Assembly: GCA_039555135.1 (NCBI GenBank)
Contig: CP114179.1
Span: forward strand, 620,001-684,000
Origin: Phycisphaeraceae bacterium D3-23
GTDB lineage: Bacteria > Planctomycetota > Phycisphaerae > Phycisphaerales > Phycisphaeraceae
Direction of reading: 5' to 3'
Length of the DNA: 64,000 nucleotides
Positions 25,309-34,839 of this stretch are shown piece by piece; the first letter of the stretch is position 1, and the number at the start of each line of letters is the position of its first letter. Below the pieces are notes generated by a model. The model was not told the origin of the DNA. It did not search any database and was given only the letters and a program-made list of their open reading frames with translations. A program made the position numbers and the translations under genes.

Positions 25309-28304
25309 TCAGTCCGCTCGGATCACGTACCACCCCATCCCGTTCGCAGGGACGGTGACTTCGATCTCTATGCAATAGTCGCGTGCCAGTTCGTATGCGA
25401 CGGGGTCTTCGCCGCCCCGCACTGATGTGCGCCGTGTCGGCAAGCCCCGTGTAGTAGAGGTTCACACGGAGTTTTTTCGTCACGTCGTGGTCGAGCGGGT
25501 TGTAGACGCAGAGCATGCCCTTTTCGTCGAGGCCCGGGTTGACGTGCAGGACCCAGTCGAGGTCGCGGCCATCCGCACGCCGGCCGTGGACGAAATCGGA
25601 TTCGAGGATGTCGCGGTAGTTGTTGAACCAGTCGACGACTCCTTTAACCATGTCGCGCGTTTCGTCGGTGTCGAAGAGACGCGGGCCGCGGTAGTGGGCC
25701 TGGACGCCCATGCCGAGGTTGGAACGCATCATGTTTTCGTAATGGTCGAGGTGTTCGTGCAGCGGCTCGATGGTCGCAGCCGCGCCGCCGCCGTGGTACT
25801 GCGATAGCGGGACGAACATCCAGCCCATGCTCGGCGTCTTGGTCCAGGACCCGTCGTAGATGTTCTGCCGGGTGTGGATGACCTGGTGGGCTCGGGGCAA
25901 CGACCAGTTGACCTCGCGGTAGCCCATGCCGCACTTGTTGGAGCCGCTGAGGTAGTAGTAGTCGGGCGCGTTGATGTAGACCCCGGCGGCGCGGAGGTCT
26001 CTGTACAGCTCAGACGTCATGCGCCACTGCACCCAGCGCGAGTCGTCGATGCCAGCCTGCAACGGTGGGCGGGCGGTGGTGTCGATGTCGCCGGGGTAGG
26101 GCCCGTCGTTCTCGAACTGCTCGAAGCCGGTGGTTTCATAGAAATCGCGGATGGTGGTCAGCCACTGCTGGCCCCATGGGGAAGTGACCGCCGGGCACTG
26201 GCCGTGGGCCGGGCGCTGGCCCTGCGGCGTGACGATCATGTTGTCGCCGCCTACGCCGCGCGAGGAGAACAGTGAGTAGCAGCCCAGCTCGATGCCTTTT
26301 TCCTCGGCGTAGTCGGCGACTTCCTTCCACCGGGCGAGGAAGGCCGAGTCGCGGTTTTCCATGTTGAACCCGCTGCCGAAGCTGAGGATGATCGCCTCGA
26401 AGCCGACCTGCTCGGCCTCGTCGATCGCTGCCATCACGCGGTCGGCGCTGTTGGTGAGCAGGTGGTGCGTGATCGGGTTCTCGGTGACCCACGGCGCGAC
26501 CGTGCGGTACATCCGCTTGAGCGCGAGCCCGCGCCGCTCACGGTCGGCGTTGTCGTAGCAAAGCTCGAACACGCGGAAGCCCTCGAAGGTCTCGCCGGGC
26601 TCAATGCGCTGCGCGGGGCCGTACGTCGGCTCGCACACCAGCAGGCACGGCGTCTGCCGGAGGTAGTTCACCTGCGTGGTATACAGCGGGTCGGCGCGCC
26701 AGTGCACCGCGTGGCGGTTCGCGTTTTCGTGGTTGAACCCGCCGAAGGCGAAGTCGGTCTCGACGTGCAGGTAGTCCGGGCGCGGGGATGTCCGCGCCCT
26801 CCCGTGCCTCGACCCAGTTCGCGTGCTCGACCAACGCGAGCTCTTCGCCGGTGAAACGGTCGATCGTGATCTCGCGATCGCTCTCGTTGTGCACCGTGAC
26901 CCACTTGCTCATGACGGGGACGCCGTCGTAGAGCTCGTAATGAACGCTCACGCGGACCGATGATCCTTCTTCATCAGCGCTGCCGCGCTCGGCACGTTCA
27001 CGCGCCAGCGCCGCCTCATAGACGGGGCCGTAGCACGCGACCGCCTCGACCCGGCTGCGCTTCAGCTCGCCGAGGTACTGGACATCGTCGGCCGTCCCGC
27101 CACGGCGGTCCATCTTGCCCACGCGCACCGAGGCCGTGGCACCCCAGCCCGCCGCGCGGTCGACGACAAACAGCCGGTGGTACACCGCGTCGCGCTCGTC
27201 CTGCACCGCCGCCTCGCAGACGATCCGCGATCCCTCTGCACGCATCCGCAGCATAAATGTCTTACTCACGTCCAGCCCGCCGTCGTCGGCTGCGAACGCC
27301 TCGACCGACACCAGCTGTTCCTGGCCGTTGATGCGCAGCTCGAACTGGCCGTGAACCCCCCGGTCGCCGGGCCGCAGGTTCAGCTTCACGACCGCGTGGT
27401 CAAACACCCACGCCAGGCCCGGCCCAAAGCCGCCGCCGCTGTTGTCCGTACCGGGGAAAAGCACCGCCTCGACCAGCGCCGTCTCGGCAGGCAGATCGCG
27501 CTCGGCAAAGCAGTGCGCACCGGCCAACCCATAAATCTCGCCGGGCTTGCCCTCGTTTTCAAAGCTCGTGCGTGCGTGCGCCTCGGACGCCCGAACCGTC
27601 CAGTCGTCGCCGAGTTCATCGAAGCCCTCGGCCCACAACGTTTCACGCCCGGCACCCGACGCCAGCGATTCCGCAGCATCGCCCCCGGCCGGCATCTCGT
27701 AATCCATCCGCAGGTACACGCCCTCGGGCGGCCAGACCGCGTCCGGCGCCGCGTGCCGCCGACGCCCCCACGCGAAGCGCTCCGCCGGCTCGCCGACCTC
27801 GAAGCCCACCAGCCGCATCGCCTTGGGGTCTGCCTCCATCGCATCAAGCCAGGCCGGCGTCAGATAGGCGTGGTTGGGCTGGCCGGTCAAACCACCGACG
27901 TCATAGGCGACGCCATCGATCGTGACGCGCGCCTCGGGCCGGACCGACCGAAGCATCGACTGCCCGGTCATCAAGTTGTCGTAAGCGACGCAAGCGCCGT
28001 TGGGCGTGAGCCGCCAGGTGCGACGGACCAAGCCATTGTCGAGCACGATCTCCCGCCGGTCGACGCTCCGCCCCGCGCGGGCCTCGAAGCCGGACCGATC
28101 GATCAGGTAATCGGCGGCGGGTTGCGCCGAAGCCTCGATTACCGGCAGAGCCGAAACCGTATCGCTCACATTGTTCTGAGCAGCCGCGTGGCTCGGGCTC
28201 AGGCCCACTGCAAGCAAAACGAAACATGCCCATTGAAAGAGAGATGAATCAACAAGCCGCGCACGCTTGGCGCGGCCCTTCGCCGAAAGAAATAGGAATT
28301 GCAT
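25309..28304 (-). pseudogene. Secreted alpha-galactosidase-like glycoside hydrolase (clan GH-D type), two frameshifts
   Basis: An exported enzyme-like protein of nearly 1000 residues. It starts at 28304 with a signal peptide (FQWACFVLLAVGLSPSHAAA). The N-terminal part has a beta-domain with REIVLDNGLVRRTWRLTPNG and an inserted concanavalin-like domain (GFGPGLAWVFDHAVVKLNLRPG). Then comes the barrel: WVTENPITHHLLTNSADRV, LSFGSGFNMENRDSAF, FENDGPYPGD (candidate nucleophile Asp) and YYYLSGSNKCGMGYREVNW. The frame changes near 26776-26783 (after GADIPAP) and again near 25412-25424 (after TAHIS). Each change equals one extra base; after both repairs the protein ends naturally at 25309 (GWYVIRAD). 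The family assignment to alpha-galactosidases is moderate. It converges with the SpoIIE gene. Confidence 0.7.
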
Positions 28305-28418
28305 GATCTGCCTGGTTGGTGTTGCGTCGGTTCCACCCATACGCGCAGTCACACGGGCAGACGCCCGAGTGCAGACCGCATTACCAAAAGTGTAACGGCT
28401 CAGACCAACGGCGGGCCG

Positions 28419-29099
28419 TCAACCCGGCCTGGTGAAACCCGCGTCCGTCAGCAGCTGCATCGTCACGCCCGGGCCGGCCTGCGGCTTGCCCGGGCCCCCG
28501 CACATACGCTGCATCTGATGCACCACCGTCTTCGCCAGGATATCGGCCTCGATGTTTACCGTATCGCCCACCGTGAGCGCGCCCAGCGTGGTCTGCGACA
28601 GCGTCTCGGGGATCAGCGCGACCTCGAACGCATCGTCGTGGACGCGCGCCAAGGTTAGCGACACGCCGTCGATCGCGACCGAGCCACGCGGGATGATGAA
28701 GTCCATCAGCGCGGCGTACTCGGCCTGCGGTTTGAGCGCGATGCGGTACGCGCCGCCGTCGGTGTGGAGCGCGGTCACCTCGGCGAGCCCATCGACGTGG
28801 CCCTGCATGAAGTGCCCGCCCAGCGGCTGGCTGGGTGTCACGGCGGGCTCAAGGTTCACCCGATCGCCGACCTTGCGTTGGCCGATCGAAGTCTTCAGGA
28901 GCGTCTCGTGGATGACATCAAAGCCCAGCCGGTCGGCGTGGATCTCGACGGCGGTGAGGCAGACGCCCGAGACACAGACCGAGTCGCCCTGGGCCACGTC
29001 GCCGCGCAGCGCACCGCGCTCGACGGTCAGCCGACGCCCGTTGGGCGCGGGGTCGGAGGCGAGGATCGCGGCAGTGGTCTGGACGATGCCTGTGAACAT
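28419..29099 (-). CDS. ribE: Riboflavin synthase, alpha chain
   Basis: Dismutates two 6,7-dimethyl-8-ribityllumazine molecules into riboflavin. The 226 residues contain two lumazine-binding repeats: the first with MFTGIVQT at the N-terminus and CVSGVCLTAVE (about 41-51), and GGHFMQGHVDG (about 95-105); the second with GSVAIDGVSLTLARV (about 138-152) and the end HQMQRM. The ATG abuts a 32-bp inverted-repeat arm shared with the divergent aspS gene. No FMN riboswitch fold is recognisable upstream. Confidence 0.95.
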   Translation of the reverse strand: MFTGIVQTTAAILASDPAPNGRRLTVERGALRGDVAQGDSVCVSGVCLTAVEIHADRLGFDVIHETLLKTSIGQRKVGDRVNLEPAVTPSQPLGGHFMQGHVDGLAEVTALHTDGGAYRIALKPQAEYAALMDFIIPRGSVAIDGVSLTLARVHDDAFEVALIPETLSQTTLGALTVGDTVNIEADILAKTVVHQMQRMCGGPGKPQAGPGVTMQLLTDAGFTRPG

Positions 29100-29100
29100 G

Positions 29101-29299
29101 GGGGAGTGTCTAGGGGTTAGGGCCTAGGGCCTGGGTTGGAACACGAACCTGTGGGACGCTGACAAACTTGCTCGCGTAGGTGAGGTTTGTGGGATTTGGG
29201 TCGGACTATGGATGGTATCATGCCCGGCCCAAACCGTACCGCACCCAGAGCCCACCCCCTTCCGCCTAGGCCCTAGGCCCTAACCCCTAGACACTCCCC
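29101..29299. repeat. 32-bp perfect inverted repeat between ribE and aspS start codons
   Basis: Arm 29101-29132 starts GGGGAGTGTCTAGGGG and contains two AGGGCCT words; arm 29268-29299 is its exact reverse complement. About 135 bp lie between. Each arm ends next to the ATG of its gene (ribE leftward, aspS rightward), so both mRNAs carry the same 32-nt leader directly before the start codon. The spacer must hold both promoters. Confidence 0.85.
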
Positions 29300-31090
29300 A
29301 TGACCCCACGCACCCACCACTGCAGCGAACTCAGCACCGACCATGTAGGCCAGGAGGTCTCCCTCGCGGGCTGGGTCAACAACTACCGCGACCTGGGCGG
29401 CGTGCGGTTTATCGACCTGCGCGACCGCGAAGGCATCACGCAGATCGTCTTCCACCCCGAGGCCAAGGAAGCCCACGCCATCGCGCAGCGGCTTCGCCGT
29501 GAGGACGTCATCAGCGTCAGCGGCAAGTGCATCACCCGCGAGGGCGGCGCGAACCCCAAGCTCAAGACCGGCGAGATCGAGGTCGACGCGATGAGTGTCG
29601 AGGTCCTGGCGGATGCCGAGACCCCGCCGTTCATCCCCGACGAGGCGCACAAGGTCGGCGAAGAGACCCGGCTCCGCTACCGCTACATCGACATGCGCCG
29701 CCACAAGCAGCTCGACATCCTCAAGACGCGCCACCGCGTTGCGAAAGCCATGCGCGACTACTACGACGAACAGGGCTTCTACGAGATCGAGACGCCCTTC
29801 CTCTGCCGATCGACGCCCGAGGGCGCGCGCGACTTCCTCGTGCCCTCGCGCCAACAGCCCGGCGAGTTCTACGCCCTGCCCCAGAGCCCGCAGATCTTCA
29901 AGCAGATCTGCATGGTCGGCGGCGTCGAAAAATACTTCCAGATCGTCCGCTGCTTCCGCGACGAAGACCCCCGCGCCGACCGGCAGGCCGAGTTCACCCA
30001 GCTCGATATGGAGATGAGCTTCGTGAACCAAGAGGATGTCCTCCGCGTCAACGAAGGCATGATCCGCAAGCTGTGGAAGGATGTCGCGGGCGTCGATATC
30101 CCCAACCCGATCCCACACATGACCTACGCCGAGGCGATGGAGCGGTTCGGCAGCGATCGGCCGGACCTGCGGTTCGGGATGGAACTCGTCGATGTCTCCG
30201 ACCTCGCGGGTAAGACGGACTTCAAGGTCTTCACCGGCGCGCTCGCCGCGGGCGGCTGTGTCAAGGCCATCCGCGTGCCAGGCGGCTCGACGCTGACCCG
30301 CAAGCAGACCGATGCGCTGGCCGAGTTCGCCAAGCAGTTCGGCGCGGGCGGGCTCCCTGTGACCAAGGTCGAGGGCGGCTCGTGCGCGACAGGCATCGGC
30401 AAGTTCATCGAGGGCATCGCGGGCGATCTGGTCAAAAAACTCGAGGCCGAGGACGGCGACCTGATCTGCTTCGGCGTGGATGCGAAGAAAGACACGGTCC
30501 ACCGCGTACTCGGCGAGTTGCGCATCAAGCTCGCACACGACCTCGACATGATCCAGCCCGGCCAGTGGGCGTGGGTCTGGATCGTCGATTTCCCGATGAT
30601 CGAGTTCGACGAAGCCGCGGGCCGATGGAAGTCGCTCCACCACCCCTTCACTGCGCCCAGCGCAAGCGACCTCGACAAGCTCGACAGCACGGACAAAGCG
30701 ACGATCGCCTCGATCAAGTCGGACGCCTACGACCTCGTGCTCAACGGCAGCGAACTGGGCGGCGGCTCGATCCGTATCCATCGCCAGGACGTGCAGTCCA
30801 AGGTCTTCAAGCTGCTGGGCATCGGCGAAGAAGAGGCCCGCGCGAAGTTCGGCTTCCTGCTCGACGCCCTGAGCTACGGCGCGCCGCCCCACGGCGGGAT
30901 CGCGTTCGGGCTCGACCGCATCGTGATGCACCTGTGCGACACGACCAACATCCGCGACGTCATCGCCTTCCCCAAGACCCAGGTCGGTGCCGACCTCATG
31001 ACCCAGGCCCCGAGCGAAGTCGACGACGCCCAGCTCAAGGAACTCCACCTGCGCACCGTGGTCACGCCCAAGCCCGCGCCGGTGGGGTAG
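29300..31090 (+). CDS. aspS: Aspartyl-tRNA synthetase
   Basis: Charges tRNA-Asp (possibly also tRNA-Asn). The 596 residues follow the bacterial class IIb plan: an OB-fold anticodon domain (VSLAGWVNNYRDLGGVRFIDLRDREG, here cited in outline, about 15-40), motif 2 region YFQIVRCFRDEDPRADRQ (about 213-230), ADRQAEFTQLDMEMSF, the bacterial GAD insertion (about 290-420) and motif 3 in GIAFGLDRIVM (about 533-543). The ending FPKTQVGADLMTQAPS is typical. The ATG follows directly on the 32-bp repeat arm, with no Shine-Dalgarno. Confidence 0.97.
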   Translation: MTPRTHHCSELSTDHVGQEVSLAGWVNNYRDLGGVRFIDLRDREGITQIVFHPEAKEAHAIAQRLRREDVISVSGKCITREGGANPKLKTGEIEVDAMSVEVLADAETPPFIPDEAHKVGEETRLRYRYIDMRRHKQLDILKTRHRVAKAMRDYYDEQGFYEIETPFLCRSTPEGARDFLVPSRQQPGEFYALPQSPQIFKQICMVGGVEKYFQIVRCFRDEDPRADRQAEFTQLDMEMSFVNQEDVLRVNEGMIRKLWKDVAGVDIPNPIPHMTYAEAMERFGSDRPDLRFGMELVDVSDLAGKTDFKVFTGALAAGGCVKAIRVPGGSTLTRKQTDALAEFAKQFGAGGLPVTKVEGGSCATGIGKFIEGIAGDLVKKLEAEDGDLICFGVDAKKDTVHRVLGELRIKLAHDLDMIQPGQWAWVWIVDFPMIEFDEAAGRWKSLHHPFTAPSASDLDKLDSTDKATIASIKSDAYDLVLNGSELGGGSIRIHRQDVQSKVFKLLGIGEEEARAKFGFLLDALSYGAPPHGGIAFGLDRIVMHLCDTTNIRDVIAFPKTQVGADLMTQAPSEVDDAQLKELHLRTVVTPKPAPVG

Positions 31091-31096
31091 GTGGCT

Positions 31097-31171
31097 GGTC
31101 GGAGACGAAGCGTCAGCGAGTGTCACTTTCGCGACTTGGTGTATCACTCGCTCACGCTTCGTGCTCTGACC
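31097..31171. repeat. Inverted repeat ACGAAGCGTNAGCGAGTG
   Basis: Arms GACGAAGCGTCAGCGAGTG (31104-31122) and CACTCGCTCACGCTTCG (31145-31161), with matching GGTC/GACC ends, flank a 22-nt loop. It starts 6 bp after the aspS stop and may end its transcript. Confidence 0.7.
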
Positions 31172-31250
31172 GTGGGGCAGACCTTCCTGTCTGCCACCGA
31201 AGCCCTGCCATTGCATGGCTGGGTGAGACCCACAGATGTAATCTGTGGGC
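31172..31250. repeat. Adjacent copies of two palindrome families
   Basis: At 31172-31196 lies a copy of the GGCAGACATTCCTGTCTGCC family (here GGGCAGACCTTCCTGTCTGC). At 31229-31249 lies CCCACAGATgtaATCTGTGGG, a sister of the hairpin at 11613-11633, with changes on both stem sides that keep pairing. No gene is present in this 206-bp gap. Confidence 0.75.
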
Positions 31251-31296
31251 TCCCGTAGAAACGAATCCATGCCACTCTGACACTTGGAAACGACGC

Positions 31297-32739
31297 ATGC
31301 CGTACCGCGCCTTCGCCCTGCTGATGCCCGCCCTGCTGCTCCTCCTCTCCGCACCCGCAGGAGCCCGGGCGCTCTCCGAGAACCAGGTCGAGTCGGTGCA
31401 AGCCGCCGTGGCCGAGACCGGCGGCGGGCTTGCGGCGCTCAAGGCGTTCGAGCCGGGGCTTGATCTTCCGACTGCGCTGACGCAAGAACAGACCGCAACG
31501 CTGACCGGCGAGCTGTGGGAGGCGTACAAGGCGGGCATCCTAATCGCGGCGAGCGCGCACGACGACGCGATGGGCGACCTGCCGCCGACGCTGGCCGAGC
31601 TGATCGAGCAAGGCGAGAACGGGCGAGTCAACATCGAGGCCCGCGCGATGCCGCTGGGCGATTTTGTGATGCCGTTCACGCTCATCCGCCGCGAGCCCTC
31701 GGGAGTCCCCGATGCCGGCCGGCCGATGTTCATCTGCACCCACGGCGGGGGCCAGCGGGCCAACGCCAACGGCCCGCACGCCTGGGACGTCAACTCCCGC
31801 GAGTGGCAGACCCAGACCCAGTTCGCGATCCAGCTCTACGAGCCCGAAGGGCTCTACTTCGTCCCGCGCATGGCCGACGACCGGCTGGGCCGCTGGCGAC
31901 ACGCCCACCACCAGGACCAGTTCGAGCTCGCCATCCGCCACGGCATCCTGTTCTGGGGCGTCGACCCCAACCGCGTCTACAAGCTCGGCATCTCGCAGGG
32001 CGGGTTCGCCAGCGCGATCCTCGGGCCGTTCATGCCCGACCTCTTCGCCGGCATCAACCCGATGGCCGCCGGCGTCGGGCTGGGCAACCCCGTCGAAAAT
32101 CTACGCAACCTCCCATGCTACACCAGCGTCGGCGAGAACGACACCATGTTCAAACGCGCGCCCAACGCGATCGCGTACCACCAACGCCTCGACGAGCTCC
32201 ACGCCCAAGACCCCACGGGCTACGCCCACCACCACCTCGACCTCCAGCCCGGCCGAGGCCACGGCATCGACTACCGCCCGGGCGCGCCCTGGATCGCGCA
32301 GCACACCCGAAACCCCCACCCCGACACCGTCATCTGGACCAGCAAAGAACAGGACGGCCGACGCCGCAGCGCGGTCTACTGGCTCGGACTCGAAGGCGAG
32401 AACCTCCAAGGCACGATCGCACTCACCGCAAAGATCGACCGCGACACCAACAGCGTCGCGCTGACCGCCCACCAGCTTGCCACCCAAAACGCGCAGGGCG
32501 ACCCGACCCAGATCGGTGAGCAGGACGCCGAGGCCACCCCGCTCACCGGCGCGACGGTTTCGGTCCTGCTCCACGACGCACTGCTCGACCTCGACCAGCC
32601 CGTCACCGTCACGTGCAACGGCGAAGAAGTCTTCGCAGGCAGCGTCCAGCGCGACGGCAACACCCTGCTCGAAACCCTCGTCCGCCGAGGCGACTGGAAC
32701 TACGGCTTCCCGGTGCGCATCCCGGTCGTCTTGGAGTAG
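31297..32739 (+). CDS. Secreted alpha/beta hydrolase
   Basis: A 480-residue exported hydrolase. The signal peptide is about 1-27 (FALLMPALLLLLSAPAGARA). The catalytic region has an oxyanion-type MFICTHGGGQRA (about 142-153), a nucleophile elbow KLGISQGGF with Ser in GISQG (about 234) and a late His in RGHGIDY (about 328), consistent with a Ser-Asp-His triad. The C-terminal 130 residues form a beta-rich domain (VYWLGLEGENLQG, ALLDLDQPVTVTCNGEEVF) seen in secreted planctomycete esterase- or peptidase-like proteins. The substrate is unknown. Its stop codon lies inside the left arm of a 41-bp inverted repeat. Confidence 0.8.
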   Translation: MPYRAFALLMPALLLLLSAPAGARALSENQVESVQAAVAETGGGLAALKAFEPGLDLPTALTQEQTATLTGELWEAYKAGILIAASAHDDAMGDLPPTLAELIEQGENGRVNIEARAMPLGDFVMPFTLIRREPSGVPDAGRPMFICTHGGGQRANANGPHAWDVNSREWQTQTQFAIQLYEPEGLYFVPRMADDRLGRWRHAHHQDQFELAIRHGILFWGVDPNRVYKLGISQGGFASAILGPFMPDLFAGINPMAAGVGLGNPVENLRNLPCYTSVGENDTMFKRAPNAIAYHQRLDELHAQDPTGYAHHHLDLQPGRGHGIDYRPGAPWIAQHTRNPHPDTVIWTSKEQDGRRRSAVYWLGLEGENLQGTIALTAKIDRDTNSVALTAHQLATQNAQGDPTQIGEQDAEATPLTGATVSVLLHDALLDLDQPVTVTCNGEEVFAGSVQRDGNTLLETLVRRGDWNYGFPVRIPVVLE

Positions 32740-32840
32740 GGTGGGTGGAGCGAGTCCGCGGCCGATACCCACCGCGCGCTACCAGCGGGTTGGGAAAGTC
32801 GCGGTGGGTATCGGCCGCGGACTCGCTCCACCCACCCTAC
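32736..32840. repeat. 41-bp perfect inverted repeat
   Basis: Arms 32736-32776 and 32800-32840 are exact reverse complements (GTAGGGTGGGTGGAGCGAG at the outer end, GATACCCACCGCG at the inner end), with a 23-nt spacer. The left arm covers the TAG stop of the hydrolase gene and the right arm ends 25 bp before the asparagine synthetase start. A diverged copy lies at 36303-36520. Confidence 0.9.
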
Positions 32841-32865
32841 GGATCACCGCCCTATCATGCCTCGC

Positions 32866-34767
32866 ATGTGCGGCATCGCGGGCATCTTGCGTTTTGATGA
32901 TGAGCCGATCGACCCCAAACGGGCCGAAGCGATGCGCGACGCGCTCAAACACCGCGGCCCGGATGGCGACGGCATCGTACACCTCGGCCGCTGCACGCTG
33001 GTCCATACACGGCTGGCCGTGATCGACCAGCACGACGGCGCGCAGCCCATGTCCCTGCCCGACGGCTCGCTCACCGTCGTGTTCAACGGCGAGATCTACA
33101 ACCACGCCGCGTTGCGCGAGCAACTCGAAAAACTCGGCCACACCTTCACCACCGACCACAGCGACACCGAAGTCCTCCTCCACGGCTACCGCCAGTGGGG
33201 AACATCAATGATGGATCGCCTCGACGGGATGTGGGCCTTCGCGATCTGGGATGCGGAGAAGCAGGAGTTGTTGTTGAGCCGAGATCGGGCGGGGCAGAAA
33301 CCGCTCTATTGTGGAATATCAAGTCGCAATGACGAAGTCTGGTTTGCCAGCAACAACACTGCACTAGGCGCAGCGTATCTGGGCGGCTACGAAAAGCAGT
33401 TCGCAAACTACGCACACTTTGCCACCGATTTCCTACGACTTGGGTATGGCAATGCGTTTGCTAATTTTGCTTGCATCGATATCGACAAGCGTTCATGGGT
33501 CAAATGGGATGCAAAAATCGATCTCAAATACTTCGCGAAAGGTATAGCAGATTTTTTTAGAACGTACAGCGATGAGCCAGTTGCAATACCCGCATGCTCT
33601 GGAGCACCGCAAGAGCAGTTGGGCACCACGCTAACCGATGCCGTGAGTAAACGGCTACTTTCAGACATGCCTCTTGGTGCCTTTCTATCAGCTGGAGTTG
33701 ATTCTTCTCTGATCGTAGCGATTGCTCAACGCAAGATAAATCAGACAGGACTTCCGCCCCTCCGCACCTTCAGCGTCGCGATGGAGGAAGCCCTCTACGA
33801 CGAGTCGGTCGAAGCCGCTGCAACCGCCGAACACCTCGGCACGGACCACACGACACTGCTTATCCAACCCGGCGACGTGATGGACGACCTCGAAACGCTT
33901 ATGCGATTGAGTGGCGAGCCGACGGCCGACAGTTCGATCCTGCCGACGTATTGGCTTTGCAAGGCCGCGCGGGAGCACGTCACCGTCGCGCTATCGGGTG
34001 ACGGCGGCGATGAGTTATTCGGCGGGTACGACCGCTACCGCGCGATGGGGCTGTTGGCGAAACGCGGCCGACTGCTCGGGATGCTACCCGCCACGCGACA
34101 CCGCGAGCAAAAATCAATGCGTGCCCGGCTGGGCCGGCTGGTCCACGCCGCGCGTCAAGACAGCCCCGCCATGCAATACCTCTCCATGATCCAGCTCTTC
34201 GATGATGAACAGATTAACGCAATGCGCCGATCAAAACCCGACGCGATGGATCGCCATGAAGCCAAAGGCGTCCCCGCTTGGCCCGACACCGGCGATCCCG
34301 TCCGCGACGCGATGATGTGGGACCGCAACCACTACCTGCCCTACGACATCCTGCGCAAAGTCGACCGAGCGTCGATGGCGGTGGCGCTCGAGGTGCGGTG
34401 CCCGATGCTGTCGCCGGGGATGCTGGCGCTGTCGGATCGGCTGACAACCGAGCAACTCCGCGCGGGCGGCAAACCCAAGGGGCTCTTGCGCGAGTTGGCG
34501 AAGAAGTATCTGCCGCCGGCCGTGGCCAAGCGGCGTAAGAGCGGGTTCGCGATCCCGATCGGGCAGTGGTTCCGCACGACCTTGGCCGAGCCGATGCGCG
34601 AGCGCGTGCTTGATCCGGGCTACATGGATCGGCTGGACTTTAGGCCCGACCTGCCCGAGCGGATGTGCGCCGACCACCTCGCGGGCACGGCCGACCACAC
34701 CCACCGGCTGTTCGCGCTGCTGCAGCTCTCGATCTGGCACCGCTGGCTCGTCTCGCAGGGGGTCTGA
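32866..34767 (+). CDS. asnB: Asparagine synthetase (glutamine-hydrolysing)
   Basis: Makes asparagine from aspartate with glutamine as nitrogen donor. The ATG at 32866 (not 32857) is chosen because Cys must be the N-terminal catalytic residue: MCGIAGILRF. The glutaminase domain shows RLAVID, NGEIYNH, HSDTEVLLHGY and LSRDRAGQKPLYC. The synthetase domain has the pyrophosphate loop as FLSAGVDSSL (usual form SGG; Gly to Ala here), LSGDGGDELFGGYDRY and KVDRASMAVALEVRCP. The stretch from about 33305 to 33755 is rich in A and T and its protein sequence (YEKQFANYAHFATDFLRLGY to ITHE region) is unusual between the two domains, unlike the GC-rich rest of the gene. Confidence 0.93.
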   Translation: MCGIAGILRFDDEPIDPKRAEAMRDALKHRGPDGDGIVHLGRCTLVHTRLAVIDQHDGAQPMSLPDGSLTVVFNGEIYNHAALREQLEKLGHTFTTDHSDTEVLLHGYRQWGTSMMDRLDGMWAFAIWDAEKQELLLSRDRAGQKPLYCGISSRNDEVWFASNNTALGAAYLGGYEKQFANYAHFATDFLRLGYGNAFANFACIDIDKRSWVKWDAKIDLKYFAKGIADFFRTYSDEPVAIPACSGAPQEQLGTTLTDAVSKRLLSDMPLGAFLSAGVDSSLIVAIAQRKINQTGLPPLRTFSVAMEEALYDESVEAAATAEHLGTDHTTLLIQPGDVMDDLETLMRLSGEPTADSSILPTYWLCKAAREHVTVALSGDGGDELFGGYDRYRAMGLLAKRGRLLGMLPATRHREQKSMRARLGRLVHAARQDSPAMQYLSMIQLFDDEQINAMRRSKPDAMDRHEAKGVPAWPDTGDPVRDAMMWDRNHYLPYDILRKVDRASMAVALEVRCPMLSPGMLALSDRLTTEQLRAGGKPKGLLRELAKKYLPPAVAKRRKSGFAIPIGQWFRTTLAEPMRERVLDPGYMDRLDFRPDLPERMCADHLAGTADHTHRLFALLQLSIWHRWLVSQGV

Positions 34768-34839
34768 TCGTGCCGGGCCACACGCGAACGCCGCCGGCGG
34801 GCTACCATGCGTGACCGACCTGCCCCCATGGAGTGCGCT

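Noticed and set aside
29100-29299. FMN riboswitch upstream of ribE
   Set aside because: The region is an inverted repeat with none of the RFN-element words; no six-stem fold can be drawn.
29273-31354. 693-residue open frame antisense to aspS
   Set aside because: aspS is unmistakable on the plus strand.
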